Assembly: GCA_028753945.1 (NCBI GenBank)
Contig: JAPNXP010000002.1
Coordinates: 9,734,001-9,798,000, forward strand
Direction of reading: 5' to 3'
Length of the DNA: 64,000 bases
Source of the DNA: Hexactinellida sp. DTS-2022
Lineage: Eukaryota; Porifera; Hexactinellida
In this document: piece after piece, positions 23,417-34,600 of the stretch
How the letters are laid out: each line of letters opens with the position of its first letter
Position numbering within the stretch: the first letter of the stretch is position 1
Translations under genes and position numbers: made by a program
Notes under the pieces: generated by a model
The model's database searches: none
What the model was told of the DNA's origin: nothing
The model's input: only the letters and a program-made list of their open reading frames with translations

Positions 23417-24410
23417 CTGTATCTAATTGTATTCTCTCCAAAAAATTTAAGAATTATAATAACATGTGGTGAAGTCCGACAATTCGAAGCATAAATAGTA
23501 ACTAATTTATATTTTTTTCTAATTATCCATTATCAGAAGTTTAATTAATTGACTATATTATATAATTCAACTCAATTGTCATACGTATAAATTAGTGTAT
23601 TCAAACTGGATCCCAAATAGTGTAGACATATTATGCATATTAGAGCTTTAATGACTACGTTAGACATGATTTAATCGCTGATAATGATGTCCCAAAAGAA
23701 AGCGGACTCCATTAATATGACACAAACTTGCATAGAATTTGATTTAATCAAGTCGTTTGTTTACTATGAAGTTTCAATTCATATTTACTATATAAGTATT
23801 ATGAAAATTACACAATGTGACAAAATATTAAAAAAATTTCGTTCCTGGGTTGCAAGTGATATTTCCTAATTCCTTACACATGTAAAGCATTCAAAACCAC
23901 TTTTCTTCTCTTCTAACTTTGCTTTTGTCATGTTGACAATGACATTAATAAATTTACCGAAATGTCTCACTTTTGATGAGGCTGTTATACTTTTGAATTG
24001 CTTTAGTACAGAGACATTATAATCATGTTGCACTATGATATTTCTAATTAATGGGAAAAAAAGTTGATAATACCAGTGATTTTTTATTGTAGATTTGTGA
24101 ATTAAGAAATTTGTTTCATTGAGTAAAATCAAAGTCCTGATGTTGTTATCTCAAGATTCTATCCTTTTAGAGTATAAGGAATTAGGATATTTCTACTGAT
24201 AGCCAGGAAATTTTTTTGTCACATTGTGTTATCTAGTATATTGAAATTAAATCCGGTTGTAATACGGACAAATTTAATAGCACATAAACATTTCACATTC
24301 AAATAACTTCAGCCTTCAATTACTCAATTATAGTTTCTTAGACATATCCCGAATTTTATCTTATAAAGTTCACAAGGGATTGCTTTCAAAAATTCAGATA
24401 TCGTTCTTAA
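23417..24410 (+). mobile_element. family B-like MITE, diverged, interrupted
   Basis: The stretches 23550-23810 and 24231-24400 follow 18180-18600 of the outer B element nearly word for word, including GATGTCCCAAAAGAAAGCGG and ATCCGGTTGTAATACGGAC. The two halves are separated by a CACTA-like insert. The B termini themselves are not recognisable here. Confidence 0.7.
23811..24228. mobile_element. CACTA-like MITE with 3-bp duplication
   Basis: Inverted ends CACAATGTGACAAAA and TTTTGTCACATTGTG are flanked by TTA on both sides. The matching site in the related element reads GAAACTTATCTAG at about 18427 without the insert, so this is a verified insertion with a TTA duplication. It is 418 bp. The open frame at 23866-24132 lies inside but has no motif. 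Confidence 0.82.
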
Positions 24411-25200
24411 ATTACCCCAAATGATGTGCCATTTATGTGCTCGAGTGATAAATATTATTACTACAGTAAGTAGCAAAACTAAAAAATCAATTGATAAAAA
24501 TTCTAGTGATTGTAAATAATTATCAGACAGACTGTATTGCGGGGGAATACTAAGACACTTTGGAATCGAATTGGAATGATATTAAGTGACTATTGAGACA
24601 TTAGAACTAAATAAACGCGTAATTTTCAAAAGCTTCAATCAAAGAATAATAAAAATTGATTTAGAAGCCTATTTTTGATGAAATGTATTGAGTTATCGCG
24701 ACAAACTCAACTGCATTGTCAATAACATAACTATATCTTAAAAAAATAGGAAGTAGAATGAGTAATTTATTTTTTTGGATTGAATATAGGAACAGATTGT
24801 GTGAAATTTCCCAATAAATTGAAGAAATGTGGACTTTAAATCGAAAACTGTAAGAAAATCGAGGAAAAATAATAAATTCATTGTTATCGCAAGTTGGATA
24901 GGTTTCTAAGTAACTCAATATCTTATACAACAACTCGTTAGAAGTTGGGAAGTGCTTCTAAAAAAGATTATAGCCTATTAGACTATGTTACGGTCAATTA
25001 GAAGCCATTTTTAGAAATTCTATATATATTTAGTTACATTTTGAAATTTAAATTTTTAAAAGTGCAGTTATTCTTAGAAATCCCTTCCTAGATACTTCTT
25101 ATGAATCAAAAGTAATTATGATGAATCAATAATAATTTACCATTATAATTTGTTGTACTCCCTATCCGGATACCGTTAGGCCTATTCACGCTTTATAATC
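24411..25200. other. nothing recognised
   Basis: AT-rich. The word TTAGAAGCC with related AGAAGT.GGAAGTGCTTCTA text recurs at 24660, 24940 and 25000, a hint of old repeats. No gene is supported. Confidence 0.3.
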
Positions 25201-25780
25201 ATTGTCAGAAGTGTATAAACTATACACATACCGCGAAGCGTTTGGTGTGTGGTTAGTTTCTGCCGCGAAGCGCGCTAGTATCTATATAAATTGGTGCTAC
25301 AGTACATCTATATGGACAAGGGCACCTCGCTTGCTAGGTCGCATTTTTTCCCTTTCTAGGTCGCTTTTATGCGATAATGAGAAAGCATATTGGCAATCTG
25401 CTGTAACCAAACTGTCCGCATTATTAATGTGCATGTTCTATTAAATTTTCAGATTTTTATATTTTAGAGTGCGGAATTATGTTACGATTAAGTGACTTTT
25501 CAGAGTTCTCGAAGTGTGACAATGGCGTCATAACTTGTCGAGGTGTGATAAATTTTTAGTGAGAACCTCAAATTGTTGACGGGTGCCATTGGTTACCCCT
25601 ATATGCCAAAAATCACATTTGGAGCCAGGAAACTTAAGGCTAATCAATATCAGCAAATAAATATGGTCTCAGCTTATCCATTGTTTTACTGTAGAACACT
25701 TATACATAGTATATAATGAAACAACCATTGAAATTCCATTTTACAAAAACTTTTTTTGAAAATTGATTTTTTAGATTTCG
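25201..25780. other. unassigned stretch with CGCGAAGCG words
   Basis: The segment 25230-25390 is GC-richer, with ACCGCGAAGCG, GCCGCGAAGCGCG and two CTAGGTCGC.TTTT words. A frame is open from 25202 to 25444 but shows no family motif. It may be a decayed repeat. Confidence 0.3.
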
Positions 25781-25804
25781 TAATGTTAAATTCCTATACC
25801 CTAG

Positions 25805-26165
25805 AGGGTTTGCGCCAACATTCCCACAGAAGTGTATATACAAGATATCAAGTTGAATGTTATTCTATCGTATAGTTCATGAATAGATCTGTGATTTGTC
25901 GGGTTGAATATGCTCTATCAAATTTATAAGTATTTTTTTTTTATGTTTAAAAAAAAAATCGGACGAAAACCCCCTCTTTTTTTGTATTTTCATGGAATTT
26001 CGTCACGATTAGTTCATAAAATGTGAAGAATGCATCGAAAAGCTTATACAACCCGACAAATCACAGATCTACTCATAAACTATACGAGAGAAGAGGATTT
26101 AACATGATGTCTGGTATATAAACTTCTGGGCGAATGTTGGCGCAAACTCACTTTGTCCGTTTTAG
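25805..26165. repeat. degenerate foldback repeat
   Basis: GGGTTTGCGCCAACATTC at 25807 is mirrored by GAATGTTGGCGCAAACT near 26150. Inward, AGATCTGTGATTTGTCGGGT is mirrored by ACCCGACAAATCACAGATCT-type text. The arms are about 110 bp with roughly 80-85% match, around a T/A-rich centre. It is older than the other palindromes in the window. Confidence 0.7.
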
Positions 26166-26212
26166 TTCTTTTTTGTAAAATTTCGTCATAATAGGGGTTA
26201 AGTTAAGGTTAA

Positions 26213-26930
26213 ATTACGGCAGATTCACCCAAAAAAACACATGAATTTAGTTTTGATGGTGGGAGTTTGAATTTCACATATATGATGGAAGTCATTATAG
26301 CTATATCGAAACTGAAAACGAAATCTAATTATCTTCTATAAATTCGAAATTATTGGGCTTGCAGTATTATGCTAATACAAAAGTCCCATAGGGGGATTTT
26401 TTCAGACTCCACCTGATAAGTGTGTAGTTTGCAAGATCATTATTTGATAAAGACCTGTACTGTGTGATCTATCAGAAAGATCATCGTTATGGGCGGTTGG
26501 TGAGTGGTTTAGAATTTTGATAAGATCTAAATAAAAAATATTGCGACCTTTTGAAACCAAAAAATGAATAAAAAGGTCATCTTTTCATGCGAAATTTGAT
26601 AAAATGCTTGATAAAAAAAATTCCGAGTCATAATTCAAAAATGTAAACCGTCTACCTACTCCGTACGCTTATAATCTTTAAATACTGATTCTGATGACAA
26701 ACATTGATAATTGCATTGCCAAATTACCGCATAATATCGACCACCACTTTTGGAAATCGCCCTATGGGAGATTTTTATTAGCCAAATTTTGAAACCGACA
26801 AAAAATAAAAAGTATAATAGATAGGGACATTTTCTTTTTGGTTTATTGATTTGTATCGTATAGGTATATATTTCTCACAATTACAGATTAATACAAGAAC
26901 TTTCATTCACGTGGGGTAATTTAACCTTAA
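26213..26930 (-). mobile_element. TTAA MITE family C, reversed, intact length
   Basis: It is flanked by TTAA with termini GGTTAAATTACGGCAG and GGGGTAATTTAACC. Its right TTAA is also the outer edge of the minus-strand satellite array. Confidence 0.9.
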
Positions 26931-27361
26931 ACCAAGTGTGCTAAGACAAGCAATACACCAGGTGAACACTCTGCTCCTCCGCCTGGACGGTAGTGCCTGT
27001 TGATGTGTGGCTCAATATTATATATAAAACAAATTTAAGTTAAACCAAAGTGTGCTAAGACAAGCAAAACACTAAGTAACACTATGCTCCTCCGCCTGGA
27101 CGGTAGTGCCTGTTGATGTGTTGCTCAATATTAAATAAATGAAACAAATTTAAGTTAAACCAAAGAGGGCTAAGACAAGCAATACACTAAGAGAACACTC
27201 TGCTCCTCCCCTAGCCGCTAGTTCCTGTTGATGTGTGGCTCAATATTAAATAAATGAAACAAATTTAAGTTAAATCAAAGAGTGCTAGGACAAGTAATAT
27301 ACCAGGTGAACACTCTGCTCCTCCGCCTGGACGGTAGTGCCAGTGGATGTGTGGCTAAATA

Positions 27362-28068
27362 TTAAGGTCCAGGTATACTCTACAAATTTCGAATATTTTG
27401 ATAAAATCCAAATCATTGTCTATTTCTCTTTTATCGCATTTTGGGATTGTATTGATACCAATGAGGACTCTCAAGAGATTTCTAAGAAAAACTCCTATTA
27501 TTTTTCCAGTTTGACACACTTTGGTCACCTCAATTTAGGAATAATTGCTGTAATTTTTTTTTTCAAAAGCCGCTATCTCAAAACTAACATTTTCAGTTTT
27601 GTGTAATAGGTCATTTTGTCAATTTTGGTCGTGGAATCAAAAGCTCAACGGTTTCGGATAGATCTCGTGAAGATACAACTGATGAGTGCAGCGATTTATT
27701 CTATTATGGATAGTTCATGTGCTTTTTGGATTTTGGATCAGGAAAATCTTCATTTGAAAGTCGACATCACATAAAAGTATTTGAAATCCAGAAAAATCCA
27801 GATATTCACAATTCCTGCACTCATTAGATTTATTACATCCAGCTAAACACATTCAATCAATAATATTATTGGTCTTGTTCATCTTTGCTGATTGATCTTC
27901 TACCCAATAGTGGTAAAATTTAAAAAAAGATTTTTCCTCTCTTAGTATATATGCCAATATTATTGTATTTTTGGCATCCTGAAGAAGAAGTATATACGCT
28001 GTAAAAAATTGAGTTAAATTGGGTAAATACCTTTGGTAGAAGTGCTCTAGAGTATACCTGGACCTTAA
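27362..28068 (-). mobile_element. TTAA MITE family A in the satellite
   Basis: It starts TTAAGGTCCAGGTATACTCT and ends AGAGTATACCTGGACC-TTAA, 707 bp, reversed relative to 5732. It is inserted at the TTAA within the AATATTAAA part of a monomer. Confidence 0.9.
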
Positions 28069-28482
28069 ATATAGAACAAATTTTAGTTAAACCAAAGTGG
28101 GCTAAGACAAGCAATACACTAAGTGAACACTATGCTCCACCGCCTGGACGGTAGTGCCTGTTGATGAGTGCCACTATTAAATATAAAACAAATTTAAGTT
28201 AAGGCTCTCCGTCCCCACTGAGCGAACTCGATTAAATATAAAACAAATTTAAGTTAAACCAAAGAATGCTAAGACAAGCAATACACCAGGTGAACACTCT
28301 GCTCCTCCGCTTGGACGGTAGTGCCAGTTGATGTGTGGCTCAATATTAAATATAAAACGATATTTAAGGTAAACCAAACTGTGCTAATACAAGCAATACA
28401 CTAAGTGAAAATTGTGCTCCTCCGCCTGGACAGTAGTGCCTGTTGATGTGTGGCTCAATATTAAATATAAAAATTTTTTAAT

Positions 28483-29172
28483 TTAACCGTTGACTGCCGG
28501 TGTGATTTCAGGAAAATATCTTAACCTGTACTTCTTTGTATATAATATGTAGAACCTATAAATTTGAAATACAACAAGAGCACAATAATATAATAATATT
28601 ACGAAATTTTTGAAAAGATTTATTCGAGGATTTAGACAAAAAGTGATGACACATACTTTCTCTTTCAATCGATATAACGCCGTTAATATATAAGTAATCC
28701 TTTGTTTCTAAACAGGAACAAATACGACTATCTTATTAGTTATCAGATATCAAAATTTGAACAATTCTGCATCAGGAAACTAAAGTTACGTCATTTTCAT
28801 AAAAATGATAAATCTGTACTTGATGAACCATGGATTACGAAAATATACATATTTTTGAGTTATATCTGTCACAACTCTATATTAGTCCACCCTAATATCC
28901 TAAAACAGATAAGATTAGTCTAATATCTTCTTTGGGGTATTCCCACGGGAGATTTTAAAATTTCTTATCTACAAAAGCAAGTGGTAGGCAAGTGGAGCAG
29001 TTCACTTTTATGCTACGTCATCATAACAAATTCGGAAAATTTTGATTTTTTGATTGAAATCGATTGAGAATAAAAAACGATGTCTAAATTCGAATTTTCT
29101 CGAATTTGAATGATTAGATCGACATGTTTCCCTCCTGACACAACGTGTATCAGTTAGGCAGTCTACAGTTAA
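28483..29172 (-). mobile_element. TTAA-flanked MITE family G in the satellite
   Basis: The reversed copy has ends TTAACCGTTGACTGCCGG and GGCAGTCTACAGTTAA. Its interior matches 14945-15626. It is inserted at a monomer TTAA. Confidence 0.9.
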
Positions 29173-29706
29173 ACCAAAGAGTGCTAAGACAAGCAATACA
29201 CTAAGTGAACACTCTGCTGCTCCCCTGGACGCTAGTTCCTGTTGATGTGTGGCTCAATATTAAATAAATGAAACTAATTTAAGTTAAACCAAAGAGTGCT
29301 AAGACAATCAATACACCAGGTGAACACTCTGCTCCTCCCCTGGACGGTAGTGCCTGTTGATGTGTGGCTCAATATTAAATAAATGGAACAAATTTAAGGT
29401 AAGGTTGCATATACCTTTAAGCACTTTTTCTACAGTTTTTTGCAGATTAGAAAGATCTTTTTTGTTTTAGATTCCTAGGGCGAGATATATGCAAAAATGC
29501 AATAATATTCGACCTAGGTAACACTGATTAAATTTTAAATTTTATAAAAACACACTTTTTGGAACACACTTTTTGGAACACACAAGTTTTTTCCTCTTAA
29601 TGATTAAGACTTGTTTCCTGTTGTATTACATAGAGAAGCTTCTAATCTATCATATGAATGTACAACTTCTTTTGACTACTTATGAGTCCAATTTTTCATC
29701 AATAAC

Positions 29707-30792
29707 CAGGCTTGCCGTGGAGATGAAAAATCGCATCCATATCCATATCCATATCCAGACCATATTTTGTGGATATCCATGGATATCCATGGATATCCAT
29801 TGAATATTGATATATTTCTAACACCTAATATCAACAAAATATCCAGAAGATTTAGGTCCTTTAATTTACGTATATTTATTATTTATCAACTAAATCTTGT
29901 ACTACTATATAATCAAACTTCGTCAATATCGCTATCATCCTCAAAACATCTCTTTCTGGGTCATTATTGATGGCTTCTGCAAAGATTATCGCAGGCACGT
30001 AGCTACGGGGGGGCGAGGGGGGGGGCGATTGCCCCTCCAAAAGTACTTCTCGCCCCCCTCCCAAGAGAATTTAGGAAGTGTTCGTTATAGTAAATAGAGT
30101 GATTCGTCCCCCCCTTGCCCCCCCCCCCCGAATCCCTGCACTTGCCCCCCCAATATAAAAACTTGCCCCCCTGAATTACATACTCTAGCTACGTGCCTGG
30201 ATTATTGCGTTCGATAACAAATCCTAGCTTTTTGAAGAGTCCATCGCGCCAAATTTTTTGGAATTTCATTGTCTATTCTATGGTTAATCAATAAGCTAAA
30301 GTATAGCAAGTAGGATAAACGAAAAGCAAAATAAAATCATAGCAATTAAAATTCAGGAGTGACGTGAAAAAATTAAGGAGATAGACAGGTCAATCTCAGG
30401 AAATATAACAAGTCCACATTTCTTGTAGTTGTATTAGCATTCCTAAATATACTTTGACATGCAAGCTTTCCTAATGTGAAAGAAAAATTCGATTTGGTCA
30501 CTATAATGACCTTTTTGACGTCAATAAAGGTCAAAATCACCTTATTTTAGAATAATAAGGCTAGTAAATAATTTTATTAGTTGAAATAAATTAGGAGTGT
30601 AAATAAAACTAAGACTACTTAATTTTTACACTTATTTATTAGTACCCTGGTTTGAAATATTTTCGAAGTCAAATTTGAAATGGATATCCACCATATCCAT
30701 GGATATGAAAAAAACTCGATATCCATCCATGGAGATCTCCATGGATATATCCGTGGATATCTCCATGGATATCCATATCCACGGCAAGCCTG
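29707..30792. mobile_element. hAT element rich in GGATATCCAT words
   Basis: Ends CAGGCTTGCCGTGG and CCACGGCAAGCCTG are flanked by TCAATAAC on both sides. Clusters of ATGGATATCCAT lie near both ends as subterminal repeats, which also produce apparent ORFs without meaning. It is 1086 bp including a second hAT insert at 29992-30199. Confidence 0.92.
29992..30199. mobile_element. hAT MITE inside hAT element
   Basis: Ends CAGGCACGTAGCTACG and TAGCTACGTGCCTG are flanked by GATTATCG and GATTATTG (7 of 8 bases). It is 208 bp with long G and C runs that fold on each other. Confidence 0.88.
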
Positions 30793-31102
30793 TCAATAAC
30801 AGTGGACATCACTTTTTTTATGATTAAGAAATCTAATAAAATTAGAAAGAACTGTTACTAATGAAATCTCTACATTGATATGATATAACTAATTGAGAGC
30901 TGTCCAAAACCGTTGAGATTTTGTTTCTAGGTTGTATATGAGGCAAAAAGTGTCTCCCAAAACGACAAAAAGTTTGTTCCGAGGTAGCGGGGTTTGAAAG
31001 AATAACCCCCCAAGGCATAGGCGGATAGTTATCTAAAAATTCCTGAAATTCTGGGGGGGCGAGTCCTGTCAATTATCCGTAGTTCATATTCTTTATTAGT
31101 GT
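30793..31102. repeat. remote family A-like sequence
   Basis: The text GTCCAAAACCGTTGAGATTTT through GAGGTAGCGGGGTTTGAAAG parallels the CCGAAACCGTTGAG..TTTTGAGATAGCGGC block of family A. With the GCAAAAATGCAATAATATT word at 29493 it suggests that 29394-31102 descends from an A-like element. Confidence 0.5.
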
Positions 31103-31829
31103 TTAAGGTTAAATTACGGCAGATTCATGTAAAAAAACACATAAATTTCGTTTTGAAGTAAGATGTTTAATTTTCACATATATAATAGAAGACATTATAG
31201 CTAAATCGAAACTGAAAACGAAATCGAATTATTTTGAATAAATTCGATTTTATGGGGCGTGCAGTTTTATGGTAATACAAAAGTCCCATAGGGGGATTTC
31301 TTCAGACTCCACCTGATAAGTGTGTCGATCTCAAGATCATTATTAGCTAAAGACATATTATGTGCGATATATCACATAGATCATCGTTATATGCTGTAGG
31401 TGACTGGTTTAGAATTTTGATTTGACCTAAATAAAAAAAGTTGCGACCTTTTGAACTAAAGAAATCAGTAAAAAGTCATGTTTTTTATGAGATATTTGAT
31501 AAAATGTTTGAAAAATAATTTCAGAGTCATAATTCAAAAATGTAAACCGACTACCAACTCCGTACGCTTATAATCTTTCAATATTGATTCTGATAACAAA
31601 CATTGATGGCCGCATTGCCAAATTACACTATAATATCGACCACCACTTTTTGAAATCGCCCTATGGGAGATTTGTATTAGCCAAATATTGAAACCGACAA
31701 AAAATAAAAAGTATAATATATTGAGACATTTTCTTTTTTGTTTATTGCTTTGTATCGTACCTTGATCTATTTCTAACAATTACAGATTAATACAAGAGAT
31801 TTCATTCCCGTGGGGTAATTTAACCTTAA
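31103..31829 (-). mobile_element. TTAA MITE family C, reversed
   Basis: TTAA-flanked, 727 bp, with termini GGTTAAATTACGGCAG and GGGGTAATTTAACC. It is somewhat more diverged internally than the copies in the satellite. Confidence 0.9.
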
Positions 31830-32690
31830 GGTATTTATCTATCGAAATAATTCACGAGTATTAATTGGCAAGCATTGTGGTTAACAGAAAAAAAAAAAAA
31901 AAACGAATTAGTCAAAATGTTGGGAGTATGCATTTTTATTATAATGTCACATTGGGTCCAAAAATATTCTTTCTCTGTACTGTCTTGTCCACAAACTCTT
32001 CCATAATACTGTCAATCTCTTCCATAATACTGTCAAAAATCCAGTTTTTAGACATAAAATCTGGGGGGGCAGCCCCCCCTGCCCCCCCCAGTTTTCCGCC
32101 CATGCCCCAAGGAAGTGGCTCAGGTGGAGGGCACTAAAAAGTCGATATCAATGAAAGTTTTCAATATTTTGCTATGAAATTTGAAATTGATATGCGGCAT
32201 AGGCTGTTCTATCCAAAAATAACATAAAACCGATATGTGGCTAATTACCCGAAAGTGGAAATTTTTGTGGTAACCCCTACCTATAGCCAGTAATGGTAAA
32301 AAAATCTTTTTTATAATAAAATCAAAATTAATATTCAATTGATTTAAAGTTGATTTACTATTTGAAAATGGTGAAACCTATTTCAATCGTAGTTATTTCA
32401 ACGTAATATTACAAAGTATACTTACTGCGAAATTCTCAATTGAATACCTATTATATAATTTGAGTTATGTTCAGTCAAATCAATGAATATAATTTCCCAA
32501 AAAATCAAATAAATCAAATTTTCCTAGCCTGACTACAACACTGCAGTATACTTTCCAGGAACAAAATACATTGTATCCATAAATAATTATAACCTCACAA
32601 CTAATAAGAAGTTGATTATAATATAGAATGCAACATACATTCTATGCATAAATATTTCTAAACTGAAATTGCATAGAGGTCAACGCCACT
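31830..32690. other. non-coding stretch with a G/C-run hairpin
   Basis: At 32060-32110 the runs CTGGGGGGGCAGCCCCCCC form a hairpin. A-rich text is at 31890-31905. A duplicated CTCTTCCATAATACTGTCAA lies at 31997 and 32017. No gene is supported. A small frame at 31865-32137 ends in G-run-derived residues and is rejected. Confidence 0.4.
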
Positions 32691-32790
32691 GCCATCTCGG
32701 CATTCGCCTCCGCCTCCGCCACCGTCCGCCTCCGCCTCCGCCACCGTCCGCCTCCGCCACCTTCCGCCTCCGCCACCACCGCCTCCTTGT
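32691..32790. repeat. CCGCCTCCGCCACC minisatellite
   Basis: Units of CGCCTCCGCCACCGTC repeat about six times. A similar CCGCCACCGCCATCGC tract is at 33510-33545. Each lies just downstream (minus strand) of one of the two small gene copies. Confidence 0.8.
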
Positions 32791-32844
32791 TTAGGATTTA
32801 TCTCCGCCACCAGAGGTAGCATCCCCCTGCTAGACACAGGAGGA

Positions 32845-33089
32845 TCAGGGGATGCTAACCCCAAGGGCTATGGCAGCCTCCCGGAAGCTGCTGAGCTCTT
32901 TCCGGGCCTGCTCGCTCTGATCTAAATATAAAGTATTATGAGTGTGTAAAGGAAATCTCCATAGCTATAGTGAGTGAAATTACCTCTATGCGTGACGGCT
33001 TGGAGCCGGGACACCATCTCCCGTTTCCGAAAATCATATAGGACCTCCTCGAGACGTATGAGGTCTTCGACCTTTATTTCTGTAGTCAT
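32845..33089 (-). CDS. small spliced coiled-coil protein, copy 1 (likely decayed)
   Basis: On the minus strand exon 1 runs 33089-32984 and exon 2 32921-32845, split by a 62-bp intron with GTAATTTC donor and TTTAG acceptor. The product is 60 residues: MTTEIKVEDLIRLEEVLYDF, RKREMVSRLQAVTHR, then SEQARKELSSFREAAIALGV and SIP. It is helical and charged. Copy 2 (33556-33871) has the same intron length, splice sites and LSRLQA../REAAI.LGVSIP blocks. There a C-terminal membrane segment follows GVSIP; copy 1 stops at that point because one C is missing. I know no family for it. Confidence 0.55.
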
Positions 33090-33109
33090 GCCAATTGTTG
33101 TAGTAGGTA

Positions 33110-33520
33110 TAACATTTCATTATTGTACAGAATAAATGGTGACCGATTGTCTCAATTATTGGATCAGAGTGTATCTTTCCTATTTCTATAAAGGAAAGAA
33201 ATATTTTGGTGTAGTTTTTTGTAGTTTTTTTGTTTTTTGTGTATTTTTTTGTAGTATTTTTGTTTTTTGTGTATTATTTTGTAGTTTTTTTTGTTCTTTG
33301 TTCTACAATACATAATACATAAATAATATAACATAACATAACTAATAGTTTCCGTACACATTCCGGTGCAATGTAATGTAACTAAGTTGTTGAATTAGGT
33401 AGAATTAGGTTGTAGAATTAGATAGAATTTTTTGTTGTAGAATTAGGTAGAATTTTTTGTAGTATTTTTGTTTTTTGTGTATTTTTTGTTGTTGTTTATT
33501 CGTTTTTTGTCACCACCACC
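33110..33520. repeat. shared 5' region and T-rich minisatellite
   Basis: The segment 33095-33195 is nearly identical to 33877-33985 (for example CATTTCATTATTGTACAG and TCAATTATTGGATCAGAGTG), showing that the two small genes duplicated together with upstream DNA. The segment 33200-33300 and 33440-33500 hold TTTTTTGTGTATTTTTTG units. The segment 33300-33375 matches 34590-34670. Confidence 0.75.
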
Positions 33521-33555
33521 GCCACCGCCACCGCCATCGCCATCTTTTTGGGGAA

Positions 33556-33871
33556 TTACCTCCGCCACCAGGTCCAGAGGTAGCATCCCCCTGCTACATA
33601 CAGGAGGATCAGGGGGATGCTAACCCCTAAGACTATCGCAGCCTCCCGGATAGTGCGGATCTGCTCCCGGGCCTCCTCCCCGCCTGATCCCTCTCTTTTA
33701 TGGCGAGATCTCTCTGATCTAGATATAAAGTATGATGAGTGTGTAGAGGAAATCTCCATAGCTATTTTGAGTGAAATTACCTCTATACTGGGTGGCTTGG
33801 AGCCGGGACAGCCACAACTGACATCGATAGTTGTACACGGCCTCCTCAAGAAGTATTATTGCAGGAGACAT
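33556..33871 (-). pseudogene. small spliced coiled-coil/membrane protein, copy 2
   Basis: Exon 1 on the minus strand runs 33871-33781 (MSPAIILLEEAVYNYRCQL, WLSRLQATQYR). The intron is 33780-33719, 62 bp with GTAATTTC and ATCTAG borders. Exon 2 begins 33718 with DQRDLAIKERDQAG. One frameshift later it reads EEAREQIRTIREAAIVLGVS and IPLILLYVAGGCYLWTWWRR before a stop at 33556. The C-terminal 20 residues are a membrane segment with an Arg-Arg end, suggesting a tail-anchored protein. It is a tandem duplicate of copy 1 and resembles the plus-strand gene at 39276-39667 in layout. Confidence 0.6.
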
Positions 33872-34004
33872 GCTAATTGTTGTAGTGGGTATAACATTTC
33901 ATTATTGTACAGAATAAATGGTGACCGATTGTCTCAATTATTGGATCAGAGTGTATCTTTTCTATTTCTATAAAGGAAAGAAATATTCCATCATTTCCAA
34001 GGCA

Positions 34005-34600
34005 ATTTTCACTATTTTTTTGTGTGGAATTTGTTTTTTGTGTATTTTTTTGTAGTATTTTTCTTTTTTGTGTATTTTTTGTAGTATTTTTGTTTTTTGT
34101 GTAGTTTTTTTGTAGTTTTTTTGTTTTTTGTGTAGTTTTTGTGTAGTTTATGTGTTTTTTGTGTAGTTTTTGTGTAGTTTTTTTGTTTTTTGTGTATTTT
34201 TTTGTAGTATTTTTGTTTTTTGTGTATTCTTTGTAGTTTTTTTGTTTTTTTGTGTAGTTTTTTTGTAGTATTTTTGTTTTTTGTGTATTTTTTTGTAGTA
34301 TTTGTGTTTTTTGTGTATTTTTTATAGTTTTTTTTCTTTTTTGTGTATTTTTTGTAGTTTTTTTAGTTTTTTGTGTATTTTTTTTGTAGTATTTCTGTTT
34401 TTTGTGTAGTTTTTGTGTAGTTTTTTTGTTTTTTGTGTATTTTTTTGTAGTTTTTTTGTTTTTTGTGTATTTTTGTGTAGTTTTTTTGTTTTTTGTGTAT
34501 TTTTTTGTAGTATTTTTGTTTTTTGTGTATTTTTTTGTAGTTTTTTTTTAGTTTTTTGTGTAATTTTTTGTAGTTTTTTTACTTTTTTGTTCAACAATAC
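34005..34600. repeat. TTTTTTGTGTATTTTTTGTA minisatellite
   Basis: Roughly 25-30 degenerate units of TTTTTGTGTA(G/T)TTTTTTTG fill nearly 600 bp. Open frames across it on both strands encode only KTQKTKKL-like or CVFFCSFF-like repeats and are not genes. It lies between the small genes and the 3' end of the transposase gene. Confidence 0.92.

Larger units (their letters stand above)
26927..29397 (-). repeat. 117-bp satellite, minus orientation, two MITEs inside
   Basis: About nine monomers of roughly 117 bp occupy 26931-27361, 28069-28482 and 29173-29393. Each has GCTAAGACAAGCAATACAC, CTCCGCCTGGACGGTAGTGC and GATGTGTGGCTCAATATTAA. They are the reverse complement of the arrays at 40.7 and 53.4 kb. 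The array is split by family A and family G elements at its TTAA sites. A short foreign insert near 28200-28234 contains CTCCGTCCCCACTGAGCG. Monomers differ by about 5-15%. Confidence 0.92.

Noticed and set aside
29707-30097. ORFs with HIHIHIH and Gly-rich segments
   Set aside because: Derived from ATGGATATCCAT words and G-runs of nested hAT elements.
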